Shown here piece after piece: positions 28,196-38,045 of a DNA stretch of 64,000 bases. The notes under the pieces were generated by a model that worked only from the letters and a program-made list of their open reading frames with translations, searched no databases and had not been told where the DNA came from. Each line of letters opens with the position of its first letter. Position 1 is the stretch's first letter. The position numbers were made by a program, and so were the translations under genes. The DNA comes from Histomonas meleagridis (lineage: Eukaryota > Parabasalia > Tritrichomonadida > Dientamoebidae): assembly GCA_020186115.1 (NCBI GenBank), contig WSYJ01000157.1:248001-312000 (forward strand). Reading direction: 5' to 3'.

Positions 28196-29452
28196 ATGTT
28201 TTTGAATTATAGCATCAAACATTTAAGCCAGCTTGTTGTGTCACTAACTTTTGAAAAATTGTTGCAAATGTTTAATTATATTCGTTTTTTCATAAAAAAC
28301 GAATATGTTTCATTTTGGGTAAACAAGGACGTTTACAAATTTGTAATGAACTCTCTTCAAGAAGATCTAATAAATCATATAAAAGAAGGAATCGATTTTC
28401 CATATCTAGACCCATGTAAACAACTTATTAAAGAAAATCTTGCAGCTTTTGTTGAGAAAGGCTTTTCAATGACATTATTTCTTACAGGTTCTGCTGGTTC
28501 AGGTAAAACTCACACACTTCGGAAAGCACTTAGTGAAGTTGATCTTAAAGAGTGTTGGGTTAAATCAATTGATTGTCGTCTTTTTTCTGATGATAGACCT
28601 GCTTGTAAAGAGTTTCTTCGCCAAATGGGAAAACCCACCTCATCGGCTGTTCTTGATGTTCTCCGTATCAGTGGCTCTGGAATTCTTATATTTGATCATT
28701 TTGATCAAATCAAAATCATCAAACGACAATTTTTTCTTTATACCCTTTTCGATTCTATCCACTCAGACTCCATTTCTCTATGTCTAATTTTAGTCACTTC
28801 ATCACATGAGCCTTTAACTAATCTTGAAAAACGTGTCAAATCACGCTGCTCTCCTATTTGCATTGAATTTCCATCCACCAGCGACTTCACATGTAAGACA
28901 TTTCGTATGTTATTTGAATCTCCTTCTTTGACAAAACAATGGAATAAAAGTGTTCAAAATGCTCTTCGTCGTCCCGAACCTTTCGACAGAGTTTTCAGTC
29001 TTTCGCCATCACTTCATACAGCAATATCCTTTGCCCATGAGATCATATACAATATCAAAGGCCAAAGGATGACTTCTTCAGATGTTGAACAAGCATCTAT
29101 TCGTATCATCGATTCTATTTGTCCTTTGCGTTTTTTAGATGGTCTTAGTCACCTCGAACTTATATTAACATTTATGAGTGTTTTCATGCTCACACAAAAA
29201 AGATGTAATGAATTTACATCAGAAGCTATGTATCAAGAGTTGAAAAGACAACTTAATTCATATCAATTAGTGAAAATGCTTACGCCAGAAAGATTCTCAG
29301 TTGCATGGGATAAACTTTTATCAATGAGGATAATAGTGTGCGTTGGAAGAGATGCAACAAAAGTTACAACAACACTTTTTGAGGATGATATATTGCCATT
29401 CACAGAGAGATTACCAACACAAGTGCAAGTATGGGCAAAGGGTTGGCAATGA
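28196..29452 (+). CDS. ORC4: Origin recognition complex subunit 4 (ORC4)-like AAA+ protein
   Basis: A 418-residue protein. Walker A is GSAGSGKT (about residues 98-105) and the Walker B region is ILIFDHFDQ (about 163-171). ORC4-specific signals then follow: LYTLFDSIHSDSISLCLILV, NLEKRVKSRCSPICIEF (sensor and arginine-finger region, compare ELLEKRVKSRFSHRQI), KQWNKSVQNAL, the winged-helix start GLSHLELILTF, and the end VQVWAKGWQ. ORC binds replication origins and loads MCM. The Walker B acidic pair Asp-Glu reads Asp-His here, so ATP hydrolysis may be lost while binding is kept. The start may be 28196 or Met51 at 28346; the first 50 residues have no counterpart I recognise. It lies next to eL36 and near the Dbf4-like gene. 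Confidence 0.85.
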   Translation: MFLNYSIKHLSQLVVSLTFEKLLQMFNYIRFFIKNEYVSFWVNKDVYKFVMNSLQEDLINHIKEGIDFPYLDPCKQLIKENLAAFVEKGFSMTLFLTGSAGSGKTHTLRKALSEVDLKECWVKSIDCRLFSDDRPACKEFLRQMGKPTSSAVLDVLRISGSGILIFDHFDQIKIIKRQFFLYTLFDSIHSDSISLCLILVTSSHEPLTNLEKRVKSRCSPICIEFPSTSDFTCKTFRMLFESPSLTKQWNKSVQNALRRPEPFDRVFSLSPSLHTAISFAHEIIYNIKGQRMTSSDVEQASIRIIDSICPLRFLDGLSHLELILTFMSVFMLTQKRCNEFTSEAMYQELKRQLNSYQLVKMLTPERFSVAWDKLLSMRIIVCVGRDATKVTTTLFEDDILPFTERLPTQVQVWAKGWQ

Positions 29453-29793
29453 GTTTGTATAATAAATTATAAAGTTGAGTTTATTGTTATGATATAATAT
29501 ATCTTACTATTAGAAATTTATTGTTTTTGATAAGAAATTATATTAGCAAATACATAATAAATTGACTAAAATAGAATTATAGGTTAAAGTCCAATAATTA
29601 TTTAATATATTCCAGTTTTATTTATTTAAATTATCATACATGATATATTAGTATGGCATATGAATATAATGATTATTTATTACATATGTAATCAAATAAT
29701 TTCTATAGAAGTATTATTTTAATTCAAAATTATTTTAAAACATTTCCTTTAAAATATTAAAAATAAAACGTAGCAAAATTTTTAATACAAAAA
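29453..29793. other. Intergenic between converging genes
   Basis: 341 bp, extremely AT-rich, likely 3' UTRs. Nothing recognised. Confidence 0.35.
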
Positions 29794-32184
29794 TTATATG
29801 TCGAAATATTCCATTGAGCTTTCCGATGATAGTCTGCATTGTTCTTGTATATTCGCCAATGCAGTACTTGCGCATTGATAATTTTGTTCGAGTATTTCAG
29901 TTGCATTAATTTCCTGTATTATGTCATATTCAATTAACGCGGGCATTGCTTCCAAATAATTACTAATTAGCGCATAATAACTCAAAGCGCAATATTGAAG
30001 TGCAGACTTCGTTTTCAAATGTTTAATTGATGGCTCCATCAATAACAAATATTCATTTGAGAATGCAACTCTTCCAAGTTGATCTATTAAAACGTAAGCA
30101 TTTAAGTAATATTTATCTTCATTCAATTTTATAACCGCATTCAAGTACTTATTCAAAAACATTGAATTTTCCATCAAATAAACGGTGTCCTCTGTGATTT
30201 CCAGTTTTTGAATTATATTGAATAGAATGATGAGCACTTTTTGATTATCTTCTGAAATCAAATCCGTAAACAATTCAAATGCATTTGTTAATTCTGGTAT
30301 AAAAACGCAAAATGAATTGTTTTTCATTAATAACAAAAAAGCTTGAAATCTATACTCAATGTTAATCGTGTTATTAGTCAAGAAATTATTCAAAAACTCA
30401 GTAAAACTTTCATCAATATCTTCGCTTTGACATTGATGAAGAAATGCGACAATTGCAAAATTTGATTTTTCATAATTATTAAATACTTCTTTCATTAACT
30501 CGATTGTTAATTTATCAGGAAAAGATATTATTAAGAACTTAATTGCGAAATCACGTTTTGATTCATCTTTAATATGTTCCAATAAAATTGCATTTGGAAC
30601 TTTAATTTGATAATTATTTAATGCGTATAAAGTTGAATAAGTTGTTTCAACGAGTTCAAATGACTGAGAACTTAAACATTGAACAAAAATGTTTAAACAA
30701 TATTGTCCACGACTTTTATAAAACCACGGGAAAGTTTGTATCAATTTATATAAAGTTTGTATTAATACTCTTCCAGCACCATTTTTGATGAATATTTCCG
30801 AGCGCATTATTAACAAATCAATGATTTGTAATTGTATCGATGAAATCCCTTCTTCTGGTTCATCTAAATATATTGAGAAAAGTCGCAGAATTTTTAATGT
30901 TTTGATTCCGATTAATGAGCAAAGTGTTTGCATAAGTTCATTAGTAATACACGAACGACGATATTTGAAAATTGGAATTAATATTGACAATGAAATATCT
31001 TGTAATTCTTCCATTAGAATTGGCAATTGTTTAATGTAATTCATTTCAATGAATAAATTTAAACATTTTTGATTTGATGTTATTAAACGAAGTAATTCAA
31101 ATAACGCAATTTGAAGTATTTGTATCGATGATTCATTCATAAATAAATACATAACAGATTCAATAAATGGCTTGGACATATCATAATCAATGATTTTGGT
31201 ATAAGACAAAATCTTTTGCGTGTCAAGTGATCGAAATAAATCAATAACATTATCAAAACCAATCTTTGGAATGTTATTCTTCCAACTATTATAAGTTTTG
31301 TTGATGGAATCAATGGTTTCAACTTTAGAGTTGTTGAATGAAACTTGCATAGTAAGAAACATCTCTAAGATTTTGTTGAAATCAGGCCGTTTTTCAGGAT
31401 TTTGTTCCCAGCACTTTTTGATCAACTTTTTCAATGAGGGAGGAGCCGTTTGAGGAATTGGAAGACGTTCTTCTTTTTTAAGGGCTTCAGAAATTTGTTC
31501 TCGGGCAATGCCTTCATATGGGATGGATTCTGTTTCTAATTCCCAAAGTAGAACACCAAATGAATAAACATCACTTTTCGTGGTATATGTATTAGACTTG
31601 AAAACTTCAGGAGCTATGTATGCTGGATTATTGCTGATTAATGGTGGCGAAAGTTGTGGGTCAATGTCAAGTTGAATTGAAGATTCAAATTCATACAAAT
31701 AGGCAATATTGTTATCATCAAAAATTATATTGTGAGAATCAATATCGTTATAAACAATGTTGTTTTGGTGGAGGTTGGAGATAGCATATGCTACACATGT
31801 GGCAATTGAATTTTTTTGATCCCCAGTTATATTGTTTTGTTTTTTACCATGAAGTATTTGATGAAGAGACTTATCTGCAACGCACTTAAGCATGACCATA
31901 TATGGCTGACGAGCAGTAAATCCAACAAATGGGATAAGAAATGGGATATCATTTCTAGAGAGAATTTGAATAAATTTGCAATGCTCCTGAAGTGAATTCG
32001 AATTGTATTTCATTTCCCTAACAATCAAAATTGAACCTGTTGATTTCTGTTTTCCGTACTTATAATTTACTGGAAGTGAATTTTTATTTTCATCAATATC
32101 TATGTCCCCTATATCAACAACATAATCAAGAGACCTGATGATCAATTTTTGGAAGTGATTTTCTATTGTGATGTTTTGTTCCAT
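29794..32184 (-). CDS. TKL-type pseudokinase fused to a HEAT/ARM solenoid
   Basis: A 796-residue protein. Residues about 15-275 are a protein kinase fold: the catalytic loop reads YNDIDSHNIIFD (HRD replaced by YND, Asn kept), the DFG motif reads YEF, APEVFKSNTYTTKSDVYSFG carries an APE and a DxxSFG, and KKCWEQNPEKRPDF is the TKL-style final helix. No glycine-rich loop is visible, and the VAIK lysine position (ILIVREMK) is unclear. Loss of DFG and HRD strongly suggests a pseudokinase. Residues about 290-780 are helical repeats like ARM/HEAT. Many trichomonad TKL kinases share this kinase-plus-solenoid layout. It is likely a scaffold or allosteric regulator. The start is supported by an M3-like site 32 bp upstream. 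Confidence 0.8.
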   Translation of the reverse strand: MEQNITIENHFQKLIIRSLDYVVDIGDIDIDENKNSLPVNYKYGKQKSTGSILIVREMKYNSNSLQEHCKFIQILSRNDIPFLIPFVGFTARQPYMVMLKCVADKSLHQILHGKKQNNITGDQKNSIATCVAYAISNLHQNNIVYNDIDSHNIIFDDNNIAYLYEFESSIQLDIDPQLSPPLISNNPAYIAPEVFKSNTYTTKSDVYSFGVLLWELETESIPYEGIAREQISEALKKEERLPIPQTAPPSLKKLIKKCWEQNPEKRPDFNKILEMFLTMQVSFNNSKVETIDSINKTYNSWKNNIPKIGFDNVIDLFRSLDTQKILSYTKIIDYDMSKPFIESVMYLFMNESSIQILQIALFELLRLITSNQKCLNLFIEMNYIKQLPILMEELQDISLSILIPIFKYRRSCITNELMQTLCSLIGIKTLKILRLFSIYLDEPEEGISSIQLQIIDLLIMRSEIFIKNGAGRVLIQTLYKLIQTFPWFYKSRGQYCLNIFVQCLSSQSFELVETTYSTLYALNNYQIKVPNAILLEHIKDESKRDFAIKFLIISFPDKLTIELMKEVFNNYEKSNFAIVAFLHQCQSEDIDESFTEFLNNFLTNNTINIEYRFQAFLLLMKNNSFCVFIPELTNAFELFTDLISEDNQKVLIILFNIIQKLEITEDTVYLMENSMFLNKYLNAVIKLNEDKYYLNAYVLIDQLGRVAFSNEYLLLMEPSIKHLKTKSALQYCALSYYALISNYLEAMPALIEYDIIQEINATEILEQNYQCASTALANIQEQCRLSSESSMEYFDI

Positions 32185-32532
32185 TTATCAAGTCCTTTGG
32201 TATAGAAAATTGAATAAACCGTTAACTTTATTCAAATTCAATCGTGAGTAAACTTATTAAACTCAATATGTGATCTGACTCAGGCGGTTTGCTACACAAA
32301 AAATAAATTAACGGTCGCATGGTCCCTTTCTCGCATTTTTGTTCAAAACAAAAAGATTTATAAAACTTTATGATAATATAGTGGGAGACACGTCGGTTGA
32401 ACTCTTTTTTTTTTCAAAAAGCTATTTTTCGATATGTTTACATATATTTTCACAACTTTACATTCCTTTCAAAAATTCAAAAGATATGTCTCATTCAAAT
32501 CAAAATGGTTTTATTGATAATCATTGAAAAAG
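32185..32532. other. Intergenic upstream of the pseudokinase gene
   Basis: 348 bp without a gene, containing the pseudokinase promoter region and the flank of the mariner relic. TTAACGGTC near 32310 is a further M3-like string. Confidence 0.4.
32216..32223 (-). promoter_or_regulatory. M3-like core promoter motif
   Basis: On the minus strand this reads AACGGTTT, matching the M3 consensus. It is followed by an ATTCAATTTTC initiator-like stretch and lies 32 bp upstream of the pseudokinase ATG at 32184. Confidence 0.45.
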
Positions 32533-33559
32533 TTATTCTGGATCTCCATAAAGTCTAAAAATCGTTCGATCTGGGGTGGCATTTACAATTCTCAGCCTCT
32601 TTGAAATACTCATGACAAGTCCGTTTATCGTCTGCCATTGGAGGGCTTCCCAAACATCCTTTACAATTTTTACCAAATCATTAATGGTTTTGGGCTGAAG
32701 TGCTTCTACTCTGGTTTCCATAATTGCCCAGACTACTTCAATAATGTTCAAGTCTGGGCTATATGGAGGCCAATCTTTCAAAATATTTATCTCCAATTCA
32801 TTTAAAACGCACATTGTTTCTTTGGAGATATGAGGACGAGCATTGTCCTGCATGTGTGTCCATTCGCCGATCCCGTACTTTTTATCTGCTTCTTCAATTA
32901 AATTAGAACCGAAAATTATTTGTTCAATATAATCCTCTGAGTTCAGTGTTCCTTCAATGATTACCAAGTCCGTTTTAAATTGATATCCAATGCCACCCCA
33001 TATCATAATTTTTGGTGAATGCGATTTTTGATTCGATAATTCTTCATTGGTTATATGAGTTTTGTCAACCCAAACCCAGCGTTTATTTCGTCCCAAAATA
33101 AACCACGATTCATCAGTAAACACAGTTTTCAAAAAATTTGTACTATTTTCAATATGAAATTTTGTAAATTCATATCTTTTCTGAGCTGCAGCTGGTGTGA
33201 TATATACAGATCGAATTGGTGGTCTGTAAATTAGACCATTTTCCCTCCTATGCCTATTCACAGTTCTACCTGAAATTTTCAATCCAAAAAATTCATATAA
33301 TTCATGAGCTAATTTTTCACCAGATATATGAGGATCTTCAATTGTTCTGCAGTGAATGTACACCGAATGAACATCTTTGATTTTTTTTCTCATAAATTCT
33401 TTGCGTTGGCATTAGATTTGATAATGAATTATATATTGTATTTTTGAAAATATCTAAAACTTTTTGACTCAGGTTTATATTCCCACCCAGCGTAATGTAA
33501 ACGTGTCTGATGTATGCGTATCTTTGCGCAATAGTAATAGATTTTAAAAAACTTTTCAT
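32533..33559 (-). mobile_element. Mariner/Tc1-family transposase, frameshifted
   Basis: The main frame (32533-33393) encodes a DDE transposase: TDESWFILGRNKRWVW (first Asp), HMQDNARPHIS (second Asp) and PPYSPDLNIIEVVWAIME (third residue Glu, with the family's PPYSPDLNxIE signature). GRTVNRHRRENGLIYRPP is the second helix-turn-helix and linker. The N-terminal DNA-binding part continues in another frame (AQRYAYIRHVYITLGG... LMPTQRIYEKK, 33559 down to about 33390). The two join across an eight-base T-run (33381-33388 on the plus strand), so a one-base indel has broken the gene. The catalytic residues are intact, so the break may be recent. No terminal inverted repeats were identified. The 3' end of the frame lies beside the pseudokinase promoter. 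Confidence 0.82.
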
Positions 33560-33609
33560 TTGACAAATGCCGTTTATTAATTTGTTTCATACAAACAGTG
33601 ATTTTGTGA

Positions 33610-34836
33610 GGTTCAACCGCAAAGTCTTCCACCATACAAACAGATGAAAACAAAGAAAATAAACTCAATCATAAGGAATTGGAAACACTTTTGTCCTTTG
33701 AACAAAATATTTTTAAATTAAGTAAACAAATCGTTTCGCAAACAGCAAATTTAATATTAAGCAAATTTGATGCTATCCATCCAATATCTTTTAATATAAT
33801 TTTATGCCATATGGTACAGACATTCCTTTGTGTTAGAATAAATGAATTTGATATATATTTGAATTTTATACAAGAAATTGAAGCATTAGAGGAAAAAAAT
33901 CATATTTCATCCAAAATTTTAAATATATTTACAAAACCTATTTTTAATAAAAATACACAAGAAGTTCGTTATTTTATCGAGAAAATGATTGAAAAAAAAT
34001 TAATTGATCCAGATATTACAAAAAAAATTAATTCTCTATATTTTGCTCATTACAAAAATAATGATACCAAGATAAGCATGAATTCAAATGAAAGAAATTT
34101 TTTCGAAAATAATAAAGAGCTTTCAAAAAATAATTGGGAAATTCATAAGAAATTAATTAAAGAAGGAAATAATCCAAATGAAATATCAAAAATAATTAGA
34201 AATGATGAAATAGAAAAACTTCAAGAAATATCATCACAAAAAGATTTTGATTTTAATCAAATAATTGAGCCATCACTTTATGAAAGATGTTCATTTATTA
34301 ATCGAAGAAATGTTTCATTAATTGATTATGCAGCATTTTTTTCATCAGTCAAATGTTTTAAATATTTACTTATGAATGGTGCAAATGTAGAAAACACAGG
34401 TAAATATACAATTGCAGGTGGAAATGAAGAAATTATTCATTTATGTGAACAAAATCATTCATCATTTAATGGCGCATCTAAAACAGCAATTATGTTTCAC
34501 CGAAATGATATTTTTAAATATATTTATGAAAATAGAATTGAAAAAAAAATTAAATTGGAAAAATTAGGGAAAAAATGCGTTATTTATCACAATTATGAAA
34601 TTTTAACATTTTTATTCAAAGAAGGAATGAAAATTAATGATGATATTATTAATAAAGCAGCAATAATTGGAAATATATTTCTTGTTAAATATTTTCTTGA
34701 ATCTAATCAAATACCAAATGATATTTTAGTTTTCTCTTCGGAATCAGGAAATATTGAACTTGTCGAATATATTTTAGAACAAAAAGGAATTGATATTAAT
34801 GTTAAAAATAATATTTGCTTGAAGAATTGGTCATAA
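33610..34836 (+). pseudogene. DUF3447/ankyrin gene, probably a pseudogene
   Basis: The frame is open from 33610 to the TAA at 34836 (about 408 codons). It aligns over its whole length with the family gene at 1-1132: SLYERCSFINRRNVSLIDYA, AAFFSSVKCFKYLLMNG, TIAGGNEEIIHLCEQNHSSF, FHRNDIFKYIYEN and a series of degenerate ankyrin units to GIDINVKNN. No in-frame ATG exists before residue-equivalent ~45; the nearest ATG (33644) is in another frame. The last unit is broken by a small deletion near 34820, so the downstream ankyrin units (to 35720) are out of frame. A mariner relic lies immediately upstream. It could still be expressed from a non-obvious start, but pseudogene is the simpler reading. 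Confidence 0.7.
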
Positions 34837-35720
34837 TAAAATAGTTGAATTACTTCTTGAACAAAAAGGAATTGATATTAATGCCAAAGATATTTAATAA
34901 TTTTATTTGATATTAATTGTAATAATTTGCGATTTAAAAATAACATTTGAAAATTGTTCTTAATATTTGAAACAGCTCTAATAAAAGCATCTGAGATTGG
35001 TTACAATGAAATTGTTAAATTACTTCTTGAACAAAAAGGAATTGATATTAATGCTAAAAATATTTATTTATTTTATTTTTTATTTATTTTAATAATTTTG
35101 GATTTCAAAATAATATTTGGAAATTGTTTAAATTATTTAATACAGCACTTATATTTGCATCTTCAAATGGTCATATAGAAATAGTTAAATTACTTCTTGA
35201 GCAAGAAGGAATTGATGTTAATGCCGAAGATATTTAATAATTTTATTTGATATTTATTGTACTAATTTTTTGTTTTGAAATAATATTTGGAAACTATTTA
35301 GGTTATTTAGTACAGCACTTGGTAGTGCAGCAATCAGAGGATATTCCAAATTAGTTGAATTGTTTCTTGAACATGAAGATATTAATATTAACGCTAAAAA
35401 TAAAGTTTATTTTATTAATTTGATATTTCCAAATAAAATTTGGAAATTATTTAAATTATTTAACACAGCACTTATTTTAGCATCTTCAAGAGGTTATACA
35501 AAAATAGTTAAATTACTTCTTGAACATAAAGAAATTGATATCACTGCTAATAATGCCAAATTATTTTGTTTGATATTTATTTTATTTATTTAAAATTTTA
35601 AAATAATATTTGGAAACGATTAAAATTATTTAAAACAGCACTTATAATTGCATCTGAAAATGGTCATGCAGAAACGGCCAAGTTACTTCTTGAACAAATT
35701 GCATTATTAATAATGCAAAA
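34826..35720 (+). repeat. Ankyrin-unit plus AT-spacer tandem array
   Basis: Ankyrin coding units of about 85-90 bp (TALxxASxxGxxEIVKLLLEQxGIDINAK) start near 34971, 35142, 35310, 35463 and 35633, with a truncated one at about 34826. Intervals are 171, 168, 153 and 170 bp. Between them are 70-90 bp spacers that share a conserved 3' half, TTTCAAAATAATATTTGGAA followed by TTTAAATTATTTAATACAG, ending exactly where the next unit begins (ACAGCACTTAT). Most spacers contain stops or shift frame. They look intron-like at the 3' end (A/T tract then CAG), but the 5' ends read GATATTTA or AATATTTA and not GT. Confidence 0.8.
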
Positions 35721-35960
35721 GATATATATTTATTTAGTTTAGTTTTTCTTTATATAATTTCAATTTTATTTTAACAATTTCGAAATTTAAAGTAATATTT
35801 AAAATCAATTTAGCACTAAACTTTCAAATTTCGTACGCGAATCATATCTAAGTTTGGCAAAATATTACACAGTATGTTAATATGTTTTACACATGAATTC
35901 ATTCACAATAAAACAAAACTAAATAAAATGTGGAACTTGATTTTATAATAAATTAATTTC

Positions 35961-37763
35961 TTACTCGATTACGAAGTATGTTCCATTTTGTTTCTGTGTA
36001 CGATCCTTAACAGAATTATATTTGTTAATTCTTGGACGATGTGTCGTTGGGTCTGATCTCAATGTGACTTCCATTTGCCTCAAGAAGTAGTTCATACCCT
36101 TCACCAGTGATTGCGGCTCTCTTGCGATAGTCGAAACGCCTGGCTGACCATCGAACACGAGAACTCTATTCGCCAAATAAGTGGCCATGACAAAGTCGTG
36201 CTCGACAACAAACGCAGTCTTACCTGTGTTCATTATATATCTTTTGATGATCTTCGCAATGACAACACGTTGTTCAGCATCCAAATAAGCTGATGGCTCA
36301 TCGATTAAATACAAATCTGCGTTAGCTCCTAATGCTAATGCAATGGCAACACGCTGTAATTCACCTCCGGATAACTTCTTCACTTTACGATCCATTAAAT
36401 ATTCTAAGTTTAATGGCATCATAACCATCTCCTTAAATAAGTTTTGGCTCATGGCTTGTAAGATTTTGGCTGTTAATAATTGTTCAACTGTGCCTTCGAA
36501 ACGTGGCTGAATCTTTTGTGGCTTGTACGAAACGGAAAGTTCCGGAACTTCAAAGTCCATTTCATCTGGCACTTTTTGGCGGGCTAACATTCGAATTAAT
36601 GTTGTCTTACCAACACCATTACGACCTAACAAGACAATGATTTCACCATTACGGAAGTTACCGCGGTCGACTTCTAAGGAGAAGTCACCTAATGTAAGTT
36701 TCATATGTGGATATGTAAATTGATGAGACTCATTCTCCATCTGTGGAAGATCTTCATCATCAGTGATACGGAATACAAGTTCCTCTTTACGGAATCGCAT
36801 GTTTTCGGTTGGAATATATCCGGCTAAGAATATGTTAATACCTTCACGAACTGTAAATGGTGCGGTAATGACTCCATAGGCACCAGGAGAGCCATATAAA
36901 ACAGAGATGAAGTCACTCATATAATCAAGAATGGCAAGATCGTGCTCAATGGCTATGACATAATCAGCCTCGTTAAGACAATCTCGGATAACACGGGCTG
37001 CGCGCATACGTTGTCCAATATCAAGATATGATGATGGTTCATCAAAGAAATATGCACCCGCCTTTTGAATGCAGATAAGTGCAATCGCAAAACGTTGAAG
37101 TTCTCCACCGGATAATTGTGGAAGATTACGTTCAAGAAGTGCGCCAAGTTCTAATTCTTCAATGACTTGTTTGGAATTACCACGGCTATCTTTGGCATTA
37201 AGCAAAACACCAACCTTTTGTTTGGAAACTTTGGCAATGTTATCGACATATTGTGGCTTAAGAATAACTCTCATTTGATCATTAATTAATTTGGTAAGAT
37301 ATGTTTGAATTTCACTTCCACGGAATTTTTGGATAATTTCTGTCCAGTCTGGTTGCTTCTTTGGATCAAGGATACCAAGATTTGGACGAAGTTTATTTGC
37401 AATGATTTGAAGTGCTGTTGACTTACCAATACCATTTTGACCAACTAAACCGAGAACTTGTTTATAACGTGGTTGAGGTAAACGGTGAAGTTTGAATCCG
37501 TTTCTTCCATAACGATGAATCGTTTCTGAATCTAAAGAACGAGGAAGATTGATAATTTGAATAGCATGAAATGGGCATGCACGAACACATGCACCACAAC
37601 CAATACATAATGTTTCAGAAATCAAGGCAATTTTTTCAGTAACACGTATGCAGTCTTTACCAGAACGTACAATTGGGCAGTGTGTCTTGCATTCACGTTT
37701 GCATTTGCTAGGTTTGCACCTATCTTTATCAACAACAGCGAGACGGATGTTTTGGTCAGCCAT
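35961..37763 (-). CDS. ABCE1: ABCE1/Rli1 ribosome-recycling ATPase
   Basis: A 600-residue protein, the usual family length, from the ATG at 37763 (MADQNIRLAVVDKDRCKPSK). The frame extends upstream to 37874, but that extension is unlike any ABCE1. An N-terminal iron-sulfur domain carries CKRECKTHC and a ferredoxin-type CIGCGACVRACP. It has two ABC cassettes: VGQNGIGKS, LSGGELQR, FFDEPSSYLD; then LGRNGVGKT, LSGGELQR, LIDEPSAYLD. ABCE1 splits ribosomes after termination together with eRF1 and is essential in eukaryotes. All catalytic motifs are intact. A TGGCACTTTTT motif (the inverse of the AAAAGTGNCA motif) lies about 30 bp upstream of the start. Confidence 0.98.
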   Translation of the reverse strand: MADQNIRLAVVDKDRCKPSKCKRECKTHCPIVRSGKDCIRVTEKIALISETLCIGCGACVRACPFHAIQIINLPRSLDSETIHRYGRNGFKLHRLPQPRYKQVLGLVGQNGIGKSTALQIIANKLRPNLGILDPKKQPDWTEIIQKFRGSEIQTYLTKLINDQMRVILKPQYVDNIAKVSKQKVGVLLNAKDSRGNSKQVIEELELGALLERNLPQLSGGELQRFAIALICIQKAGAYFFDEPSSYLDIGQRMRAARVIRDCLNEADYVIAIEHDLAILDYMSDFISVLYGSPGAYGVITAPFTVREGINIFLAGYIPTENMRFRKEELVFRITDDEDLPQMENESHQFTYPHMKLTLGDFSLEVDRGNFRNGEIIVLLGRNGVGKTTLIRMLARQKVPDEMDFEVPELSVSYKPQKIQPRFEGTVEQLLTAKILQAMSQNLFKEMVMMPLNLEYLMDRKVKKLSGGELQRVAIALALGANADLYLIDEPSAYLDAEQRVVIAKIIKRYIMNTGKTAFVVEHDFVMATYLANRVLVFDGQPGVSTIAREPQSLVKGMNYFLRQMEVTLRSDPTTHRPRINKYNSVKDRTQKQNGTYFVIE

Positions 37764-37866
37764 TATGATTTTGGAAAATGGTCCGTGGCCATAAAAAGTG
37801 CCAATGATACTGAAGTAACGAAATTTCGTAAAAAGACAGAATGTTTTGAATAGTTTACATATTTTT

Positions 37867-37880
37867 TGAGGCATGCCTCA
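37867..37880. repeat. 14-bp palindrome upstream of ABCE1
   Basis: TGAGGCATGCCTCA is a perfect palindrome about 100 bp upstream of the ABCE1 start codon. It shares the GGCATGCC core with the palindrome over the start codon at 3971. Confidence 0.5.
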
Positions 37881-38045
37881 GTACTTACGTTTAATTTTAT
37901 CACTTTCATTCTGTCTTCCAATGTTAAGCAACAATTTTATACGATTATGATGATATTTATAGACTAAATATATCTTTAATGTTCTTTTTATAATAAAAAC
38001 CAAATGTAATATTAACAAATTTGATGCATAAAAATTTTTTATATA

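Noticed and set aside
32200-33680. Mariner terminal inverted repeats
   Set aside because: Short similar strings (GTGGGA, ACACGT) occur on both sides but do not form a convincing inverted pair.
34887-34970. Canonical GT-AG introns between ankyrin units
   Set aside because: The 3' ends resemble acceptors, but no consistent GT or GTATGT donor is present; kept only as a hypothesis of unusual processing.
37764-37874. 37-residue N-terminal extension of ABCE1
   Set aside because: ABCE1 proteins start at the MADxxxRxAxV-type sequence; the extension has no similarity and includes the promoter-like TGGCACTTTTT motif.
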